Shown here: positions 1-8,827 of the stretch, one piece after another
Position numbering within the stretch: the stretch's first letter is position 1
Layout: each line of letters begins with the position of its first letter
Source of the DNA: DATKFM01 sp046154965
Lineage (GTDB): Bacteria > Pseudomonadota > Alphaproteobacteria > Dongiales > Dongiaceae
Direction of reading: 5' to 3'
Assembly (NCBI GenBank): GCA_046154965.1
Contig: JBJXDY010000081.1
Span: 1-43,676, forward strand
Length of the DNA: 43,676 bases
Notes under the pieces: generated by a model
Told to the model about the DNA's origin: nothing
Seen by the model: only the letters and a program-made list of their open reading frames with translations
Database searches by the model: none
Program-made: the position numbers and the translations under genes

Positions 1-1203
1 GCAACATACCGCCAGCAGAAGCCGAACAACGATAACATCGAGCTGCCGACCTTGGAACCCTGGATGCTGGCGACCAAGCCGCCCACTGAGCGCTTCGTAT
101 TCAAACGCAATCCCTATTACTATCGCGTCGACAGCGAGGGCCGGCAGCTGCCCTATCTGGACGCCGTGAGCTTCCAGGTCACCGACGGCAAGCTGGTGCC
201 CGCCAAGGCCGCCTCCGGCGAGGCCGATCTGGCGGCGCGCTATGTGCGATTCGACAACTTCACCTTGCTGAAGGAGAACGAGAAGCGCGGCAACTACAAT
301 GTGCGGCTTTGGCAGACGGCCTGGGGATCTCAGGTGGCGCTTTACCCCAATCTCAACGCCAACGATCCCGACTGGCGGCGGTTGCTGCGCGACGTGCGCT
401 TCCGCCGCGCGCTGTCGATCGCCATCGACCGCAGCGAGATCAACCAGGTGATCTATTTGGGGCTGGGCGTCGAGGCGGCCAACACCGTGCTGCCGCAGAG
501 CCCACTGTTCGACGCCGAACTCAGCGCCATGTGGTCGGTCTACGATCCCGATGGCGCCAATGCCCTGCTGGACGAGATCGGCCTGACCGAGCGCAATGAC
601 GACGGCATTCGGCTGATGAAGAACGGACGGCCGCTGGACATCACGGTCCTGTTCTCGGGCCAGAGCCCCGAAGAGGGGGATGTGCTCGAATTGATCCAGC
701 AACAATGGACGAATATCGGCGTCAGACTTTTCTTCAGGCCGTCGGAGCGCGACACCATCCGCGACTGCATCTTCTCGGGCGACTGCATCATGTCGGTATG
801 GACCGGCCTGGAAAATGCGCTGCCCACCGCCGACATGTCACCCTGGGAACTGGCGCCGATTTCGCAAATGCAGTTCATGTGGCCGAAATGGGGCCAATAC
901 CTGGAGACAAAAGGCGAGGCCGGCGAGGCGCCCGATCTGCCGGAGGCCAACGAACTTCTGACAAAACTGTCAAACTGGGGCACGACGACCGATATCGAAC
1001 AGCGCACTGCGATTTGGCAGGAGATGCTGAAAATTTATGCTGCCCAGGTCTATAGCATCGGCACCGTGGCCGGCGTGCCGCAGCCGGTGGTGGTGAGCAA
1101 TCGCCTGCACAACGTGCCGCAAGAGGCCGTCTATAGCTGGGATCCCGGCGCCCATTTCGGCATCTACAGGCCGGATTGCTTCTGGCTCGATCCGGCGAAT
1201 TGA
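1..1203 (+). CDS. ABC transporter substrate-binding protein, family 5 (5'-truncated)
   Basis: The reading frame is open from base 1, so the N-terminus, including any signal peptide, lies outside the window; about 400 residues remain. The protein resembles the C-terminal two thirds of periplasmic dipeptide/oligopeptide-binding proteins (SBP family 5). Family-like stretches include RDVRFRRALSIAIDR (about residues 130-144) and a late segment describing the closed lobe. Family members bind peptides or other small solutes in the periplasm and deliver them to a DppB/DppC-type permease pair. The next two genes on the same strand are such permeases, 40 and 16 bases apart, so this is one importer operon. 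The ligand cannot be told from the sequence. Confidence 0.9.
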   Translation, partial: ATYRQQKPNNDNIELPTLEPWMLATKPPTERFVFKRNPYYYRVDSEGRQLPYLDAVSFQVTDGKLVPAKAASGEADLAARYVRFDNFTLLKENEKRGNYNVRLWQTAWGSQVALYPNLNANDPDWRRLLRDVRFRRALSIAIDRSEINQVIYLGLGVEAANTVLPQSPLFDAELSAMWSVYDPDGANALLDEIGLTERNDDGIRLMKNGRPLDITVLFSGQSPEEGDVLELIQQQWTNIGVRLFFRPSERDTIRDCIFSGDCIMSVWTGLENALPTADMSPWELAPISQMQFMWPKWGQYLETKGEAGEAPDLPEANELLTKLSNWGTTTDIEQRTAIWQEMLKIYAAQVYSIGTVAGVPQPVVVSNRLHNVPQEAVYSWDPGAHFGIYRPDCFWLDPAN

Positions 1204-1243
1204 GCGCAACACCGGAGTCGAGAGCGTATCGGGTGAAGCAGCC

Positions 1244-2242
1244 ATGCTGATCTATATCGCACGCCGTCTGCTGCTGATGATCCCCACCTTGCTGGTGATC
1301 AGCTTCCTGGTGTTCGCCATCATCCAGGCGCCGCCCGGCGATTATCTGACCAACGAGATCAACGAATGCATGGCGCGCGGCGAGATGGGCTGCGCCCAGC
1401 GCGTTGCCCAACTGAAGGAGACCTTCAACCTCGACAAGCCGTTCCTCGAGCAATACGCCCTTTGGGTCGTCGGGCTGCTGCAGGGCAATCTGGGCTATTC
1501 CTTCGAGCATCAGCTGCCGGTGGCGGATGTGGTCGGCGACCGGCTGTGGCTGACCATCGTGGTAACTTTCGCCACCATCCTCTTCACCTGGGCGGTCGCG
1601 TTTCCCATCGGCGTCTACTCCGCCGTCTATCAGTATAGCGTTTCCGACTATGTGGTGACCTTCATCGGCATCCTCGGCCTGGCGGTGCCGAGCTTCCTGT
1701 TCGCGCTGATCCTGCTCTACTTCGCCAATGTGTATTTCGGCCTGTCGATCGGCGGGCTGATGGATCCCCGATATATCGACGCGCCCTGGAGCTGGGGCAA
1801 GCTGATGTCGATCCTGGGCCATCTGTGGATTCCCACCATCATCATCGGCGCGTCGGGTACTGCCGGCATGATCCGGCGCCTGCGGGCCAATCTGCTGGAT
1901 GAGCTGCACAAGCAGTATGTGGTGACGGCCCGGGCCAAGGGCCTGCCGTTCTGGCGGGCGCTGATCAAGTACCCGCTGCGCATGTCGCTGAACCCGTTCA
2001 TCGCCGATATCGGCACGCTGCTGCCCGAGCTGGTGTCCGGCGCGGTGATCGTCTCGGTGGTCATGAGCCTGCCGACCACGGGGCCGATGCTGCTGGATTC
2101 CCTGCGGAGCCAGGACATGTATCTGGCGGGATCGTTCCTGATGTTCCTGGCGCTGCTGACCGTGGTGGGCGTGCTGTTGTCAGACCTGGCGCTGGCGGTG
2201 CTGGATCCGCGCATCCGCCTGGGCGGCGGGGCGACGAAGTGA
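1244..2242 (+). CDS. ABC transporter permease, DppB/OppB type
   Basis: Inner-membrane permease of a peptide-type ABC importer, 332 aa, normal length for DppB. An N-terminal membrane helix (ARRLLLMIPTLLVISFLVF) is followed by a periplasmic loop, then several hydrophobic segments. The cytoplasmic EAA loop that contacts the ATPase is visible at about residues 225-250 (YVVTARAKGLPFWRALIKYP). The first periplasmic loop holds two nearby cysteines (ECMARGEMGC, about residues 42-51), which is not usual for DppB and could form a disulfide. The gene follows the binding-protein gene by 40 bases and precedes the partner permease by 16 bases. Substrate unknown. Confidence 0.92.
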   Translation: MLIYIARRLLLMIPTLLVISFLVFAIIQAPPGDYLTNEINECMARGEMGCAQRVAQLKETFNLDKPFLEQYALWVVGLLQGNLGYSFEHQLPVADVVGDRLWLTIVVTFATILFTWAVAFPIGVYSAVYQYSVSDYVVTFIGILGLAVPSFLFALILLYFANVYFGLSIGGLMDPRYIDAPWSWGKLMSILGHLWIPTIIIGASGTAGMIRRLRANLLDELHKQYVVTARAKGLPFWRALIKYPLRMSLNPFIADIGTLLPELVSGAVIVSVVMSLPTTGPMLLDSLRSQDMYLAGSFLMFLALLTVVGVLLSDLALAVLDPRIRLGGGATK

Positions 2243-2258
2243 GGACGGAGCGCGCCCC

Positions 2259-3431
2259 ATGACCGCCGGCCCTGACGGCACGCCGCCGATCGACCATTAC
2301 GTTTCCGGTGCGCCTTTCGATCCCTATTCGATCGAGCGGACCGCCGAGGGCCAAGAAAAATACTTTCTGGCTTCCCAGTGGAAGCTGATGTGGTGGCGCT
2401 TCCTGCGCCATCGCGCTGCGGTAATTTCGGGAGTCTTCCTGGTCATCCTCTATGGCACGATCCTGATAAGCGAATTCATCGCGCCCTATCACCAGGACAC
2501 CAAGGACATCCGCAGCGTGCTGTCGCCGCCGCAGACCGTGCGTCTGTTCCATGAGGGCGAGTTCGTCGGCCCGTTCGTTTATGGCTACACTTTCAAGCTG
2601 AACACCGAGACCCTGAAGCGCGAATACACCGATGACCCGACCAAGGTGCAGAAGCTGCGATTCTTCTGCCGCGGCGACAAATACAAGTTCTGGGGCTATA
2701 TCGACGCCAGTTTCCATTTCGTCTGCCCGGCGGAGAAGGGGCAGCTGCATCTGATGGGCACCGACGAGGTGGGCAAGGACATGTTCTCGCGCCTGGTCTA
2801 TGGCGCACGCATCTCCCTGACCATCGGCCTATTGGGCGTGGGCACCAGCTTCATCCTCGGCATCTTGTTCGGCGGGCTGGCGGGCTATTATGGCGGCTGG
2901 ATCGACGAGGCGGTGCAGCGGCTGATCGAGATCCTGCGCTGCCTGCCCCATCTGCCGCTATGGCTGGCGCTGTCGGCGATCCTGCCGCTGAACTGGAGCC
3001 CGATTTTGGTGTTCTTCGGCATCACCATCATCCTGGGGTTGCTGGATTGGACCGGGCTGGCGCGGGCGGTGCGCTCGAAGCTGCTGTCGTTGCGGGAAGA
3101 GGATTTCTGCGTCGCCGCGCAGCTGATGGGGGCACGGCCGGCGCGCATCATCGGCCGCCACCTGCTGCCAAGCTTCACCAGCCACCTGATTGCCTCGGTG
3201 ACGCTGTCTATACCCGCGATGATCCTGGGCGAGACGGCGCTGAGCTTCCTTGGTCTCGGCCTGCGCGAGCCGATCACCAGCTGGGGCGTGCTGCTGAACG
3301 AGGCGCAGAACATCGAATCGGTGGTGATCTATCCCTGGCTGATGTGGCCGGCGATTCCGGTGATCCTGGTAGTGTTGGCGTTCAACTTCCTGGGCGACGG
3401 CCTGCGGGACGCCGCCGATCCTTACAAGTAG
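2259..3431 (+). CDS. ABC transporter permease, DppC/OppC type with extended first loop
   Basis: Second inner-membrane subunit of the importer, 390 aa against about 300 for a standard DppC. The extra length is a loop of roughly 90 residues (about 75-166) between the first membrane helix and the conserved GTDEVGKDMFSRLVYGAR segment where the permease core begins. The EAA-type loop for ATPase contact is at about residues 280-308 (EDFCVAAQLMGARPARIIG). The loop should face the periplasm if topology follows the family. No DppD/DppF ATPase gene follows; the next gene is convergent 9 bases away, so the ATPases must be upstream of the window or elsewhere. Confidence 0.92.
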   Translation: MTAGPDGTPPIDHYVSGAPFDPYSIERTAEGQEKYFLASQWKLMWWRFLRHRAAVISGVFLVILYGTILISEFIAPYHQDTKDIRSVLSPPQTVRLFHEGEFVGPFVYGYTFKLNTETLKREYTDDPTKVQKLRFFCRGDKYKFWGYIDASFHFVCPAEKGQLHLMGTDEVGKDMFSRLVYGARISLTIGLLGVGTSFILGILFGGLAGYYGGWIDEAVQRLIEILRCLPHLPLWLALSAILPLNWSPILVFFGITIILGLLDWTGLARAVRSKLLSLREEDFCVAAQLMGARPARIIGRHLLPSFTSHLIASVTLSIPAMILGETALSFLGLGLREPITSWGVLLNEAQNIESVVIYPWLMWPAIPVILVVLAFNFLGDGLRDAADPYK

Positions 3432-3440
3432 CGGCCCGGC

Positions 3441-4163
3441 TTAACACTTCTCCAGCCACAGGCTGCTTTCGATCGCGCCCGCCGGCAGTGGCAAGCCGGC
3501 AGCGATACTCTCCGCAAACTCACCGGACATTCGCGACAGCACGAAGCTGCTGGCAAAGAGCGGCGTCCAGCCGCCGCCCGTCAGAAGTGCGGCGACGGCG
3601 GCCTGTTCGTTGTAGTTCCGCCAGGACCAGGAGGCCGGATAGCCGCCGGGCAGGAAGATATCGTGGATATGCACAAGGACTCCCGCCGGGAGCGCCGGCA
3701 GAATCTGCGCAATCAGCAACTCGACGTCGCTGCCCGGTGTCAGTTTGTGGCTGGAATCGATGAACAGGATGTCGCCGGCTTCCAGCGCGGCAACAACATC
3801 CGCGGGAATCTCCTGCAGTCGCCTGTCGATATGGCGGACCGGCAGGCTGGCGAGCGGCGCGCGCGGCCGTGGATCGACGGCGGTGAAGTCCGCCACAATG
3901 CCGCCATCGGCGATGGCGCGCGCCATTACCCGGCTGGAATGGCCGCTGCCGATTTCGACGACGCGGCGCGGGCGGCGCTCGCGCACCAGGGCATAAGCCA
4001 TCGCCGCATCGAGCCGCGGGAACCAGTCCTGCTCGAACCGCGGCGCGGGCGCCGGACCGCCGAAGCGGGCAAAATCGTCGCAATAATGCGCGAGATCCCG
4101 CAGGCGCGCCGCAAAGGCGGGCCGGCTGCGGGCAAAGATCGCGTCGATGGCTTCGGCCGTCAC
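3441..4163 (-). CDS. class I SAM-dependent methyltransferase (Methyltransf_24-like)
   Basis: A 240-aa protein with a Rossmann-type SAM-binding motif I, VVEIGSGHSSRVMA, at residues 68-81, an acidic position after the next strand (AVDPRP, about 95-100), and IDSSH at 135-139 followed by a late strand VLVHIHDIFLPGGYP. This layout fits small-molecule or sugar O-methyltransferases of the Methyltransf_24 group. The acceptor substrate is unknown. It runs convergently into the ABC permease gene with only 9 bases between stop codons, and lies 46 bases downstream of the metallo-hydrolase gene, so these two may share a transcript. Confidence 0.8.
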   Translation of the reverse strand: MTAEAIDAIFARSRPAFAARLRDLAHYCDDFARFGGPAPAPRFEQDWFPRLDAAMAYALVRERRPRRVVEIGSGHSSRVMARAIADGGIVADFTAVDPRPRAPLASLPVRHIDRRLQEIPADVVAALEAGDILFIDSSHKLTPGSDVELLIAQILPALPAGVLVHIHDIFLPGGYPASWSWRNYNEQAAVAALLTGGGWTPLFASSFVLSRMSGEFAESIAAGLPLPAGAIESSLWLEKC

Positions 4164-4209
4164 GCCACGCTCCCGAGCAATCCGGCCGAGGCCCGGCCGC
4201 CCTGCAGCG

Positions 4210-5040
4210 TCACGGGCGCAGCACCATGCCTTCGCGGGCGACGATGGAGCCGGGGCGGCGCTTCACCGCTTCGTCGGCGATGCGGTCCATGGTGGCGTCG
4301 TCATGGCTGGGGTCATGATGGAAGATGACGAAAGACTTCACCTCGGCCAGGTCGGCGAGACGGGCGCCTTCCTGCCAGGTGGAATGGCCCCAGCCGGTAT
4401 AGAGCGGATACTCCGCCTCGGTGTAGGAGCAGTCGTAAATGAAGATATCGGCGCCGCGGCAGAGCTCGACGATGTTCTGATCGGTCGCGCCCGGCTTATG
4501 TTCGGTATCAGTGACATAGCAGATCGAGCGGCCGCGATAATTGATTCGATAACCGGTTGCATTGTTGGGATGGTTCAGCGGCGCGGTCTTGATGGTGATG
4601 CCCGGCTTGGGCGTCAGCACCTCGCCGGCTTGGAAATCGTGGTAGCTGACCGCAGCGGTGAACACGCCCATCGGCACCGGGAACAGCGGCGCCTTCATCA
4701 TGGTGCCGATCACATCCTGCAGCTTGGCGTCCGGCAGCAGATGTCCGGCCCAGAGGCGCAGTCGGTTCTCCGGCTTGAACAGCGCCTTGAAGAAGGGCAG
4801 GCCGGCGATGTGGTCGAAATGGCTGTGGGTGAAATAGAGGTCGGCGTCGACGGCTTCGTTGCGCAGGCTTTCCCCCAACGCCCGCAGGCCCGTGCCGCCG
4901 TCGAGGATCAACAGGTTCGGCCCGCAGCGCACTTCCAGGCAGGAGGTATTGCCGCCGTAGCGGGCATAGTTCGGGCCCGGGCAGGCGATGCTGCCGCGCA
5001 CTCCCCAGAACCGGACCAGGAAATCATCGGCTTCGGGCAA
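4210..5040 (-). CDS. MBL-fold metallo-hydrolase (phosphodiesterase-like)
   Basis: A 276-aa metallo-beta-lactamase-fold enzyme. The metal-binding signature THSHFDH is at residues 71-77 (H72, H74, D76, H77). Further likely ligands are the Asp in YVTDTEH and the late FHHDPSHDD segment. The N-terminal WGVRGSIACPGPNYARYGGN resembles the group that includes PhnP, RNase Z relatives and cyclic-nucleotide phosphodiesterases, where two metal ions hydrolyse phosphodiesters. No signal peptide is visible, so it is probably cytoplasmic. The substrate is not assignable from sequence. A 90-base gap separates it from the upstream response regulator on the same strand. Confidence 0.85.
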   Translation of the reverse strand: MPEADDFLVRFWGVRGSIACPGPNYARYGGNTSCLEVRCGPNLLILDGGTGLRALGESLRNEAVDADLYFTHSHFDHIAGLPFFKALFKPENRLRLWAGHLLPDAKLQDVIGTMMKAPLFPVPMGVFTAAVSYHDFQAGEVLTPKPGITIKTAPLNHPNNATGYRINYRGRSICYVTDTEHKPGATDQNIVELCRGADIFIYDCSYTEAEYPLYTGWGHSTWQEGARLADLAEVKSFVIFHHDPSHDDATMDRIADEAVKRRPGSIVAREGMVLRP

Positions 5041-5130
5041 CGGTTGCTTCCAATCCTTGTTCCGTCGGCGGTCTCGGCCGCGGCAGGCGAGGGCTAGGCA
5101 TAGGTCGGCCGGGGAAATTCATGGGTTCAA

Positions 5131-5862
5131 TCAGGGTACTAGGCGATAGCCGCCGGGTTCTGTGACGATGATCTCAGCCTGCGTGGGGTTGCGTTCGATC
5201 TTCTGCCGCAGTCGGTAGATATGGGTTTCCAGCGTATGGGTGGTGACACCGGCATTGTAACCCCAGACCTCGCCCAGCAGCGTCTCCCGGCCGATCGCCT
5301 TGTCGCCGGCCCGGTACAGATACTTGAGAATCGCGGTTTCCTTCTCCGTCAGTCGGATCTTCTTACTGCTGCCGGCATTAACCAGCATCTTCACGCCGGG
5401 CCGGAAGCTGTAAGGCCCGATGGTGAAGACCGCATCGTCGCTTTGCTCATGCTGACGGAACTGGGCGCGGATGCGGGCCAGCAGCACACCCAGCTTGAAC
5501 GGCTTGGTGATGTAGTCGTTGGCGCCGGAATCCAGGCCGAGGATCGTGTCGGCCTCGGTATCGGCGCCGGTCAGCATGATGATCGGCGAGGTGACGCCGT
5601 TGCGCCGGAGGATGCGGCAGACTTCGCGCCCATCCATGTCCGGCAGACCGACATCCAGCAGGATCAGATCGTAGCGCTGGCTCTTGCAGAGATCGATCGC
5701 GCCGCCGCCGCTGTCGGATTCGGCGGTGCCGAATTCCTCATGCAGACGGAGCTGTTCGGCCAGGGATTGCCGCAGGGGGCCATCGTCATCGACCAGCAGG
5801 ATCCGCCGCTCATGGGCCGGCCGGGCGCCGCTGCGCGCTGCCGATTCAGCGCCTGTGATCAC
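5131..5862 (-). CDS. OmpR/PhoB-family response regulator
   Basis: A 243-aa two-component regulator. The receiver domain has the acidic triad VDDD (D25-D27), phospho-acceptor D70 in LILLDVGLPDMDG, and K120 in DYITKPFK. The C-terminal half is a winged-helix DNA-binding domain (LTEKETAILKYLYRAG; TTHTLETHIYRLRQKIE). The open frame continues upstream to 6129, but that part is out-of-frame DUF427 coding sequence. The start chosen is GTG at 5862, which overlaps the DUF427 TGA as GTGA and suggests translational coupling. No histidine kinase is adjacent, so the partner kinase is elsewhere. The arrangement of receiver and wHTH resembles CenR-like alphaproteobacterial regulators, but I do not assign that name. 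Confidence 0.9.
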   Translation of the reverse strand: MITGAESAARSGARPAHERRILLVDDDGPLRQSLAEQLRLHEEFGTAESDSGGGAIDLCKSQRYDLILLDVGLPDMDGREVCRILRRNGVTSPIIMLTGADTEADTILGLDSGANDYITKPFKLGVLLARIRAQFRQHEQSDDAVFTIGPYSFRPGVKMLVNAGSSKKIRLTEKETAILKYLYRAGDKAIGRETLLGEVWGYNAGVTTHTLETHIYRLRQKIERNPTQAEIIVTEPGGYRLVP

Positions 5863-6143
5863 GGCTTCACCTCGACGCCGCGCCAAAACGCGATCATGTC
5901 CTTGATGTTCGCCGCCGCAGCGGAAGGATCGCGATAGACCCAGGCGGCGTCGGCGTTTTCGCGTCCATCGACCAATAGCGAGTAGTAGCTGGCCGTTCCC
6001 TTCCAGGAGCAGACCGAGATAGCGTCGCTGGGACGGAGATACTCGGCCTTCACCGCGGCGGCAGGAAAGTAGGCATTCCCTTCCACCGTCTCGACCCGGT
6101 CTGATTGAGCGATCACACGATTGTTCCAAACAGCTGTCGGCAT
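5859..6143 (-). CDS. DUF427 domain protein
   Basis: A small 94-aa protein starting MPTAVWNNRVIAQSDRV, with the DUF427 core (SVCSWKGTASYYSLLVDGR; AAWVYRDP; MIAFWRGVEV). The ATG at 6143 is chosen because homology-like sequence starts exactly there; the longer frame to 6302 adds low-quality residues. The biochemical function of DUF427 proteins is not established. The stop overlaps the GTG start of the response regulator by four bases, so the two are translated together. No clear Shine-Dalgarno precedes the ATG. Confidence 0.85.
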   Translation of the reverse strand: MPTAVWNNRVIAQSDRVETVEGNAYFPAAAVKAEYLRPSDAISVCSWKGTASYYSLLVDGRENADAAWVYRDPSAAAANIKDMIAFWRGVEVKP

Positions 6144-6369
6144 TGGCTGGTACCGGCCCGCTCTGGTTATTGTTAAGATATTGAAATTACAAGAATCTCG
6201 GTGGGAATGCAACTTTCGTCCCCGGCGCAGATGTTGGCTTCTTTTCCGCTGAAAGCAACGCCATATTGTAGAGCGCAACGGGCTTGACCCCGGCGCGCCC
6301 AATCGGAGTTAATGCGCGCCCCGCTGCCGGGCACTGGGCCGCCACGGTAATGATGGGCTGAGGATATTC

Positions 6370-7515
6370 GTGAGTCATTTGCTGAGCAAACGCGCGGCGG
6401 CGGAGATCGCGGCTACCGAGAGTCTGGAGAGCGTCGATCGCGCGGTCGGCGAGCTCCGGCGCGGTCGTGCCGTGCTGTTGCGGGCAGCGATCGGCGATGC
6501 GGTCATTGCCGCCGTGGAAACGCTGGACGAATCCGGCCTGACGCAATTTGGCAAAGGCGGGGAATCCGATCCTGTGCTGGTGCTGACGGCGCCGCGGGCC
6601 GCGGCCATCGGTCTGCAGGCGCCGGCGGGTCAGCCGGCGGGTGCCTGGCAGATCTCGCGGCCGATGCTTGCACGCTCGCTGCGCGACCTGGCGGATCCGA
6701 CAGCCCTGGCGCCGGCCCATGACGCCCGGGAGTTTCGCGCCGCCGAGCTTGGCGCCGAACTTCGCCTGGCATCGATCGAGCTGGTCAAGCTCGCGCGGCT
6801 GCTGCCGGCGGCGCTGGTGGAACCGCTTGACGTAGGCCGCCACGGCCCGGCCGAGAAACTTGCCCAGGCGCGGGGACTCCTGACAGTTACCGCAGAAGCG
6901 ATCGGCAGCTATCAGAAGCTGGCTGCGCAGAGCCTGCGGCCGGTCGGCGAGGCGCGCGTGCCCCTGGCCGGCGCCGAACAGGCGCGCATCGTTGCCTTCC
7001 GCCCCAGCGACGGCGGCACCGAGCATTTGGCCGTCATCATCGGCGAGCCGCCGAAGGATTCGCCCGTCCTGGCGCGCATCCATTCCGAATGCTTCACCGG
7101 CGATCTGCTGGGCAGCCTGCGCTGCGATTGCGGCGATCAGCTGCGTGGGGCCATCGCCGAGATCGGCAAGCAGGGGCAGGGCATCCTGATCTATCTGGCG
7201 CAGGAAGGCCGCGGCATCGGGCTGGTCAACAAGCTGCGCGCCTATCGGCTGCAGGACAGCGGCGCCGACACGGCGGAGGCCAACCGGCAACTCGGCTTCG
7301 AAGCGGATGAGCGGGTGTATCTGCCCGCCGCCGAGATGCTGCGGCAATTGGGTTATCAGCAGGTGCGGCTGCTGACCAACAATCCAGCGAAGGTCGAGGG
7401 ACTGCGGCGTTGCGGTGTTGCGGTGATTGAGCGCGTGCCCCATGTGTTTCCGTCCAACGGCCACAATGAACGCTATCTCGCCACCAAGGTCGCGCGCCTC
7501 GGCCATGTGATGTAG
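6370..7515 (+). CDS. ribA: GTP cyclohydrolase II with degenerate RibB-like N-terminal region
   Basis: Catalyses the first step of riboflavin synthesis, opening the imidazole ring of GTP to give 2,5-diamino-6-ribosylamino-4(3H)-pyrimidinone 5'-phosphate. The C-terminal half carries the zinc ligands C241, C252 and C254 (HSECFTGDLLGSLRCDCGDQ) and the EGRGIGL motif. The N-terminal 180 residues resemble the DHBP synthase (RibB) fold only in outline (VDRAVGELRRGRAVLLRA) and lack the acidic EDRENEGD-type active site, so RibB activity is unlikely. Total length 381 aa; start codon is GTG. No FMN riboswitch is evident in the 226-base upstream gap, and no other rib gene is nearby. Confidence 0.93.
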   Translation: MSHLLSKRAAAEIAATESLESVDRAVGELRRGRAVLLRAAIGDAVIAAVETLDESGLTQFGKGGESDPVLVLTAPRAAAIGLQAPAGQPAGAWQISRPMLARSLRDLADPTALAPAHDAREFRAAELGAELRLASIELVKLARLLPAALVEPLDVGRHGPAEKLAQARGLLTVTAEAIGSYQKLAAQSLRPVGEARVPLAGAEQARIVAFRPSDGGTEHLAVIIGEPPKDSPVLARIHSECFTGDLLGSLRCDCGDQLRGAIAEIGKQGQGILIYLAQEGRGIGLVNKLRAYRLQDSGADTAEANRQLGFEADERVYLPAAEMLRQLGYQQVRLLTNNPAKVEGLRRCGVAVIERVPHVFPSNGHNERYLATKVARLGHVM

Positions 7516-7543
7516 GCCAGCTACGGCGCGGTCGCGAAAACAG

Positions 7544-8041
7544 ATGGATTTGATCGTCAGCGCAGAAGGCTGGGCATCGTGGAACGGCAAGCGCTACCGC
7601 TGCAGCCTTGGCCCCTCCGGCGTGCGGCGCGACAAGCGCGAAGGCGACGGCGCCACGCCGGCCGGACGGTTTCCGTTTCGCAAGTTGTACTTTCGCGCCG
7701 ACCGCTTGTCGCAACCATCGACTGGATTGCCGGTACAGCCGATCGACCGCGCCGATGGCTGGTGCGACGATCCCGCCAGCGCATCTTATAACCGCGCCGT
7801 CAAATTGCCCTGCGACGCCAGCCATGAGCGGCTATGGCGGGATGATTCCGTCTACGATCTTGTCCTGGTCATCGGTCACAACGACGATCCCGTGCGGCCG
7901 GGATATGGCAGCGCGGTGTTCGTCCATGTCGCCCAAGACGATTATCGGCCGACCGCGGGCTGCATCGCATTCGCGCGCGCCGATCTGATGGAGATCCTGG
8001 AGGAGGCGAAAGCGGGCGATTGCGTGGCAATCGAGGTTTAG
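7544..8041 (+). CDS. L,D-transpeptidase (YkuD) family protein
   Basis: A 165-aa protein with the YkuD catalytic signature: H128 in VFVHVAQDDYRPTAGC and nucleophile C140, plus an upstream GATPAGRFPF segment typical of the family. Such enzymes cross-link peptidoglycan through 3-3 bonds or attach proteins to it. No signal peptide is visible from the chosen ATG, which is common in this short YkuD subgroup and leaves its location open. It starts 28 bases after ribA, possibly co-transcribed. Its stop codon directly abuts the stop of the convergent YggS-type gene. Confidence 0.85.
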   Translation: MDLIVSAEGWASWNGKRYRCSLGPSGVRRDKREGDGATPAGRFPFRKLYFRADRLSQPSTGLPVQPIDRADGWCDDPASASYNRAVKLPCDASHERLWRDDSVYDLVLVIGHNDDPVRPGYGSAVFVHVAQDDYRPTAGCIAFARADLMEILEEAKAGDCVAIEV

Positions 8042-8722
8042 TCAGGCTTCGGCGGCCGCCGGGCGCGCCCCGAAGATGGCGGTGCCGATGCGGACATGGG
8101 TGGCGCCCAGCCGGACGGCGATTTCGTAGTCGCTGCTCATGCCCATGCTGAGAGTGTTCAGCTTGCTGCGGCGGGCGATTTCGCCGAGCAGCGCGAAATG
8201 CAGCGACGGCTCTTCGTCCTGGGGCGGGATGCACATCAGGCCGGTAACCGGCAATTTCAACTCGTCGCGGCAATGGGCGATGAAGGCGTCAGCCTCGTCG
8301 GGCATCACGCCGGCCTTTTGAGGCTCCTCGCCGGTGTTCACCTGAATACAGCAGGCAATGCGCCGTGGCGATTTCGCCAGTTCCGCGGCCAGGGCCCGCG
8401 CCAGTTTCGGGCGGTCCACGGATTCGATGACGTCGAACAGCGCCAGGGCATCGCGCACCTTGTTGGTTTGCAGTGGGCCGATGAGATGGAGTTCGATGTC
8501 GGGATATCGCTGCCGCAGCGCCGGCCATTTCGCCGCCGCTTCCTGCACCCGACTTTCGCCAAAGACCCGGTGACCGGCAGCAAGGGCCGGCGCAATCGCC
8601 TGGGCATCGTGGGTCTTGCTCACCGCGACAAGCGTGACGCTGCGGGGATCGCGGCCGCTGTCCTTGGCCGCATAGGCGATACGCTCTTTGACCGCCGCAA
8701 GCCGGGCTGCGATTTCGCTCAT
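8042..8722 (-). CDS. YggS/PROSC-family pyridoxal phosphate homeostasis protein
   Basis: A single-domain alanine-racemase-like TIM-barrel protein that binds PLP; family members buffer free PLP and affect amino-acid and keto-acid balance in the cytoplasm. The Schiff-base lysine is K36 in LVAVSKTH; GLMCIPP, LSMGMSSDYEIAVRLGATHV and IGTAIFG are family hallmarks. ATG at 8722 (226 aa) is preferred over a TTG at 8785, because the extra residues are not family-like. The gene lies directly downstream of the porin terminator and meets the L,D-transpeptidase gene end to end. Confidence 0.92.
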   Translation of the reverse strand: MSEIAARLAAVKERIAYAAKDSGRDPRSVTLVAVSKTHDAQAIAPALAAGHRVFGESRVQEAAAKWPALRQRYPDIELHLIGPLQTNKVRDALALFDVIESVDRPKLARALAAELAKSPRRIACCIQVNTGEEPQKAGVMPDEADAFIAHCRDELKLPVTGLMCIPPQDEEPSLHFALLGEIARRSKLNTLSMGMSSDYEIAVRLGATHVRIGTAIFGARPAAAEA

Positions 8723-8827
8723 CCGTCGATCCGGGTCGGTGAGATTGGCAATGGCAATTCTGCCGGCACCGGCGGGATCATGCAAACGTCCGGCGCCGCC
8801 GGCCGATGGCGGTCGCTAAAACGAAAC

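Noticed and set aside
875..1909. 344-codon minus-strand frame across the binding-protein and permease genes
   Set aside because: It spans two convincing genes and their gap; no protein features of its own.
6187..7590. 467-codon open frame antisense to ribA
   Set aside because: Shadow frame in GC-rich DNA; the RibA frame has clear catalytic motifs and the antisense translation shows no recognisable domain.
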